A DNA stretch of 36,008 nucleotides from Enterobacter sp. BIGb0383 (GTDB taxonomy: Bacteria; Pseudomonadota; Gammaproteobacteria; Enterobacterales; Enterobacteriaceae): contig NZ_RJKQ01000009.1 of assembly GCF_003751845.1 (NCBI RefSeq), positions 1 to 36,008 of the forward strand, written 5' to 3'. The position numbers and the translations under genes were made by a program. The notes under the pieces were generated by a model. The model did no database searches. It was not told where the DNA came from and worked only from the letters and a program-made list of their open reading frames with translations. The first letter of the stretch is position 1; each line of letters starts with the position of its first letter. Below are positions 33,990 through 36,008 of this stretch, in pieces.

Positions 33990-35579
33990 TTAATGGCGGA
34001 AGTGACGCATATCGGTGAAGATCATCGCGATGCCGTGCTCGTCTGCGGCGGCAATCACTTCGTCGTCGCGGATCGAACCACCCGGCTGGATCACGCAGCT
34101 CACGCCAACGGCGGCTGCGGCATCAATACCGTCGCGGAACGGGAAGAAGGCATCGGAGGCCATGGCGGAGCCTTTCACTTCCAGTCCTTCATCACCGGCT
34201 TTGATCCCGGCGATCTTCGCCGAGTAAACGCGGCTCATCTGGCCTGCACCTATACCGATGGTCATATTCTCTTTAGCGTAAACAATGGCGTTGGATTTCA
34301 CGAATTTCGCCACCTTCCAGCAGAACAGCGCATCGCGCAGCTCCTGCTCGCTCGGCTGACGCTTAGTCACCACGCGCAGCTCACCGGCAGTCACCATGCC
34401 CAGATCGCGATCCTGAACCAGCAGGCCGCCGTTAACACGTTTGAAATCCAGTCCCGGCACGCGCTGCGCCCACTGGCCGCAAATCAGGACGCGGACGTTC
34501 TGTTTCGCGGCGGTGACTTTCAGGGCTTCTTCACTGGCGGACGGGGCAATGATCACCTCAACGAACTGACGGGAGATAATCGCCTGCGCGGTTTCGACGT
34601 CCAGCTCGCGGTTAAAGGCAATGATGCCACCGAAAGCGGAGGTCGGGTCGGTCTTGTACGCGCGGTCGTAAGCGTCGAGAACGGAACCGCCCACGGCAAC
34701 GCCACACGGGTTGGCGTGCTTCACAATGACGCAGGCAGGTTCATCGAACTCTTTAACACACTCAAGGGCTGCATCGGTATCGGCGATATTGTTATAGGAG
34801 AGTGCTTTGCCCTGCAGCTGCTGCGCGGTGGCAACGGAGGCTTCGTTAATTTCTTCTTCTATATAGAAGGCAGCCTGCTGATGGCTGTTCTCGCCATAGC
34901 GCATATCCTGCTTCTTAATAAAGTTCAGATTCAGGGTACGCGGGAAGCGACCGGCAGGTTCTTTGCTTTCGCCGTGATACGCCGGAACCAGGCTGCCGAA
35001 GTAGTTAGCGATCATACTGTCATAGGCGGCGGTATGTTCGAAGGCTTTAATCGCGAGGTCAAAACGGGTTTCCAGGGTCAGGGAACCGTCGTGGGTATCC
35101 ATCTCACTAATAATAGAAGCGTAGTCGCTGCTCTTAACGACGATGGCAACGTCCTTATGGTTCTTGGCGGCGGAGCGCACCATGGTCGGGCCGCCGATAT
35201 CGATGTTCTCGACCGCGTCTTCCAGGGAGCAGCCTTCGCGCGCGACGGTCTGAGCAAACGGGTAAAGGTTCACGACCACCATATCGATCGGCGCGATCGC
35301 ATGTTCTGCCATGATCGCATCATCCTGACCGCGACGGCCCAGGATGCCGCCGTGCACTTTCGGGTGCAGGGTCTTAACGCGTCCATCCATCATTTCCGGG
35401 AAGCCGGTGTAATCGGAGACTTCGGTGACCGGCAGGCCTTTATCTGCGAGCAGGCGTGCGGTACCACCTGTAGAGAGCAGCTCGACGCCGCGCTGAGAGA
35501 GAGCCTGTGCGAATTCGACGATACCGGCTTTATCAGAAACACTGAGCAGAGCGCGGCGGACTGGACGACGTTGTTGCAT
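33990..35579 (-). CDS. purH: Bifunctional AICAR transformylase / IMP cyclohydrolase
   Basis: PurH performs the last two steps to IMP: formylation of AICAR and ring closure. The 529-residue protein has the N-terminal cyclohydrolase domain ([17 protein letters not shown] about 8-24, and [17 protein letters not shown] about 68-84). The C-terminal transformylase domain holds the catalytic Lys-His in [13 protein letters not shown] (about 285-297) and ends HRH-type TDMRHFRH. It is the first gene of purHD. PurH and ThiC draw on connected pools, since AICAR is also a by-product of histidine synthesis and AIR feeds ThiC. The leader is strongly structured and carries a PurR box upstream. Confidence 0.98.
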   Translation of the reverse strand: MQQRRPVRRALLSVSDKAGIVEFAQALSQRGVELLSTGGTARLLADKGLPVTEVSDYTGFPEMMDGRVKTLHPKVHGGILGRRGQDDAIMAEHAIAPIDMVVVNLYPFAQTVAREGCSLEDAVENIDIGGPTMVRSAAKNHKDVAIVVKSSDYASIISEMDTHDGSLTLETRFDLAIKAFEHTAAYDSMIANYFGSLVPAYHGESKEPAGRFPRTLNLNFIKKQDMRYGENSHQQAAFYIEEEINEASVATAQQLQGKALSYNNIADTDAALECVKEFDEPACVIVKHANPCGVAVGGSVLDAYDRAYKTDPTSAFGGIIAFNRELDVETAQAIISRQFVEVIIAPSASEEALKVTAAKQNVRVLICGQWAQRVPGLDFKRVNGGLLVQDRDLGMVTAGELRVVTKRQPSEQELRDALFCWKVAKFVKSNAIVYAKENMTIGIGAGQMSRVYSAKIAGIKAGDEGLEVKGSAMASDAFFPFRDGIDAAAAVGVSCVIQPGGSIRDDEVIAAADEHGIAMIFTDMRHFRH

Positions 35580-35614
35580 GGTAGTAAATCCCCAGGATTT
35601 GATCGTTACAGAGA

Positions 35615-35676
35615 GCGTTAGCTGAATTTTCGGATCCTCAGGATCCCAGAATTCAGCTAACGCCCCGGACGGGGCG
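35615..35676 (-). promoter_or_regulatory. Structured purH leader: two overlapping hairpins
   Basis: A perfect 14-bp inverted repeat (35615-35628 with 35650-35663) encloses a second stem, GGATCC/GGATCC with a TCA loop. Next to it CGCCCC and GGGGCG (35661-35676) form another hairpin that shares the CGC at 35661-35663 with the first, so the two cannot be complete together. All lie in the purH 5' untranslated RNA. Function unknown; attenuation-like control is possible. Confidence 0.7.
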
Positions 35677-35694
35677 CGTTAATTTTGCGCGGGC

Positions 35695-35716
35695 ATTGTA
35701 ACGAAAACGTTTGCGC
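35695..35716 (-). promoter_or_regulatory. purHD promoter with PurR operator
   Basis: The 16-bp PurR box (35701-35716; minus strand GCGCAAACGTTTTCGT) matches the consensus palindrome ACGCAAACGTTTTCGT at all but one position. A -10 TACAAT (35700-35695, minus strand) abuts it, so the repressor sits over the promoter spacer and blocks polymerase when hypoxanthine or guanine is plentiful. Confidence 0.92.
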
Positions 35717-35813
35717 ACCGCTCGTGATTTTTTATCACCCCTAAAGATCGCGCCAGATAACTTCCTTTATAAGGTCTGACGGAGCACGATCAACCCGCGT
35801 GGTGACTGGCTTT

Positions 35814-35822
35814 TGTGGATAA
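35814..35822 (-). promoter_or_regulatory. Perfect DnaA box
   Basis: TGTGGATAA on the plus strand is TTATCCACA on the minus strand, the high-affinity DnaA box. It lies between the PurR operator and the rRNA promoter, about 77 bp upstream of the -35. Confidence 0.7.
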
Positions 35823-35829
35823 CTCTGTG

Positions 35830-36008
35830 TGTAAAAAGGTATAAACCCGCGTTTTGCTGTGGAATGCAGCAGTCAGTCATCTTTTTGTCATTTTTCTATT
35901 GCGGGCGTCAGAGAACTCCCTATAATGCGCCTCCATCGACACGGAACATGTGAACAACTTCACGATGTACCGCAGAGTCGACGAGAGAAAACTTCTGAAA
36001 AATGAGGT
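35830..36008 (+). promoter_or_regulatory. rRNA operon P1 promoter (rrnE by synteny) and leader start
   Basis: TTGCGG (35899-35904), a 16-bp spacer and TATAAT (35921-35926) followed by the GC-rich discriminator GCGCC are the rrn P1 signature. The likely first transcribed base is A35935. A/T-rich sequence with TTTTTGTCATTTTT upstream fits an UP element. The 16S gene, P2 and the boxA antitermination signal lie beyond the right edge. Confidence 0.93.

Noticed and set aside
33993-35621. 542-codon plus-strand frame opposite purH
   Set aside because: Exactly mirrors purH in the complementary frame; composition follows purH codons and there is no family signature.
35724-35738. GTGAT/ATCAC hairpin with T loop as a terminator
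   Set aside because: Only a 5-bp stem, no T-run after it, and it lies upstream of the purH promoter where no transcript is expected to end.

Overview
The window is chromosomal DNA from a member of the family Enterobacteriaceae. Gene order (tuf-secE-nusG-rplKAJL-rpoBC, then thiCEFSGH, rsd, nudC, hemE, nfi, yjaG, hupA, yjaH, purHD, and an rRNA promoter) is that of the E. coli 90-minute region. The protein sequences are close to E. coli but clearly not K-12: L7/L12 is one residue longer, the zra genes are absent between yjaH and purD, and a block of about 9.4 kb sits between rpoC and thiH. I cannot fix the genus by eye; an Enterobacter/Leclercia/Klebsiella/Citrobacter-type organism is plausible.

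Region 1 (1-12,600, + strand) is the transcription-translation core: the 3' end of tuf with its terminator, secE-nusG, the L11 operon (rplK-rplA) with an L1 leader site, and rplJ-rplL-rpoB-rpoC with the L10 leader and a strong hairpin before rpoB. It ends at a textbook terminator after rpoC. All key residues of RNA polymerase are intact and the rifampicin pocket residues checked (D516, H526, S531) are wild type.

Region 2 (12,600-22,000) is the accessory part. It holds an exported alpha/beta hydrolase and, on the other strand, a lipoprotein alpha/beta hydrolase followed by a classical autotransporter with a four-unit tandem repeat linker, a terminator, and an AraC-type regulator fused to a membrane domain. 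An AT-rich 670-bp spacer follows, then a yicG-type membrane protein, an orphan PTS EIIB-EIIA pair (lactose/cellobiose family) behind a CRP-like site, and a membrane diguanylate cyclase. The cell-surface hydrolase/autotransporter/regulator group and the EIIB-EIIA/diguanylate cyclase group are the two least explained units here.

Region 3 (22,000-27,600, - strand) is the thiamine operon thiC-E-F-S-G-H under a TPP riboswitch, with tightly overlapping genes and a terminator after thiH. Together these make the pyrimidine (ThiC) and thiazole (ThiF, ThiS, ThiG, ThiH) halves of thiamine and join them (ThiE).

Region 4 (27,690-36,008) holds rsd (-) divergent from nudC-hemE-nfi, then yjaG, hupA and yjaH (+), the purine genes purH-purD (-) with a PurR operator and a strongly structured leader, and finally the P1 promoter of an rRNA operon (rrnE by synteny) running off the right edge, with a perfect DnaA box upstream.
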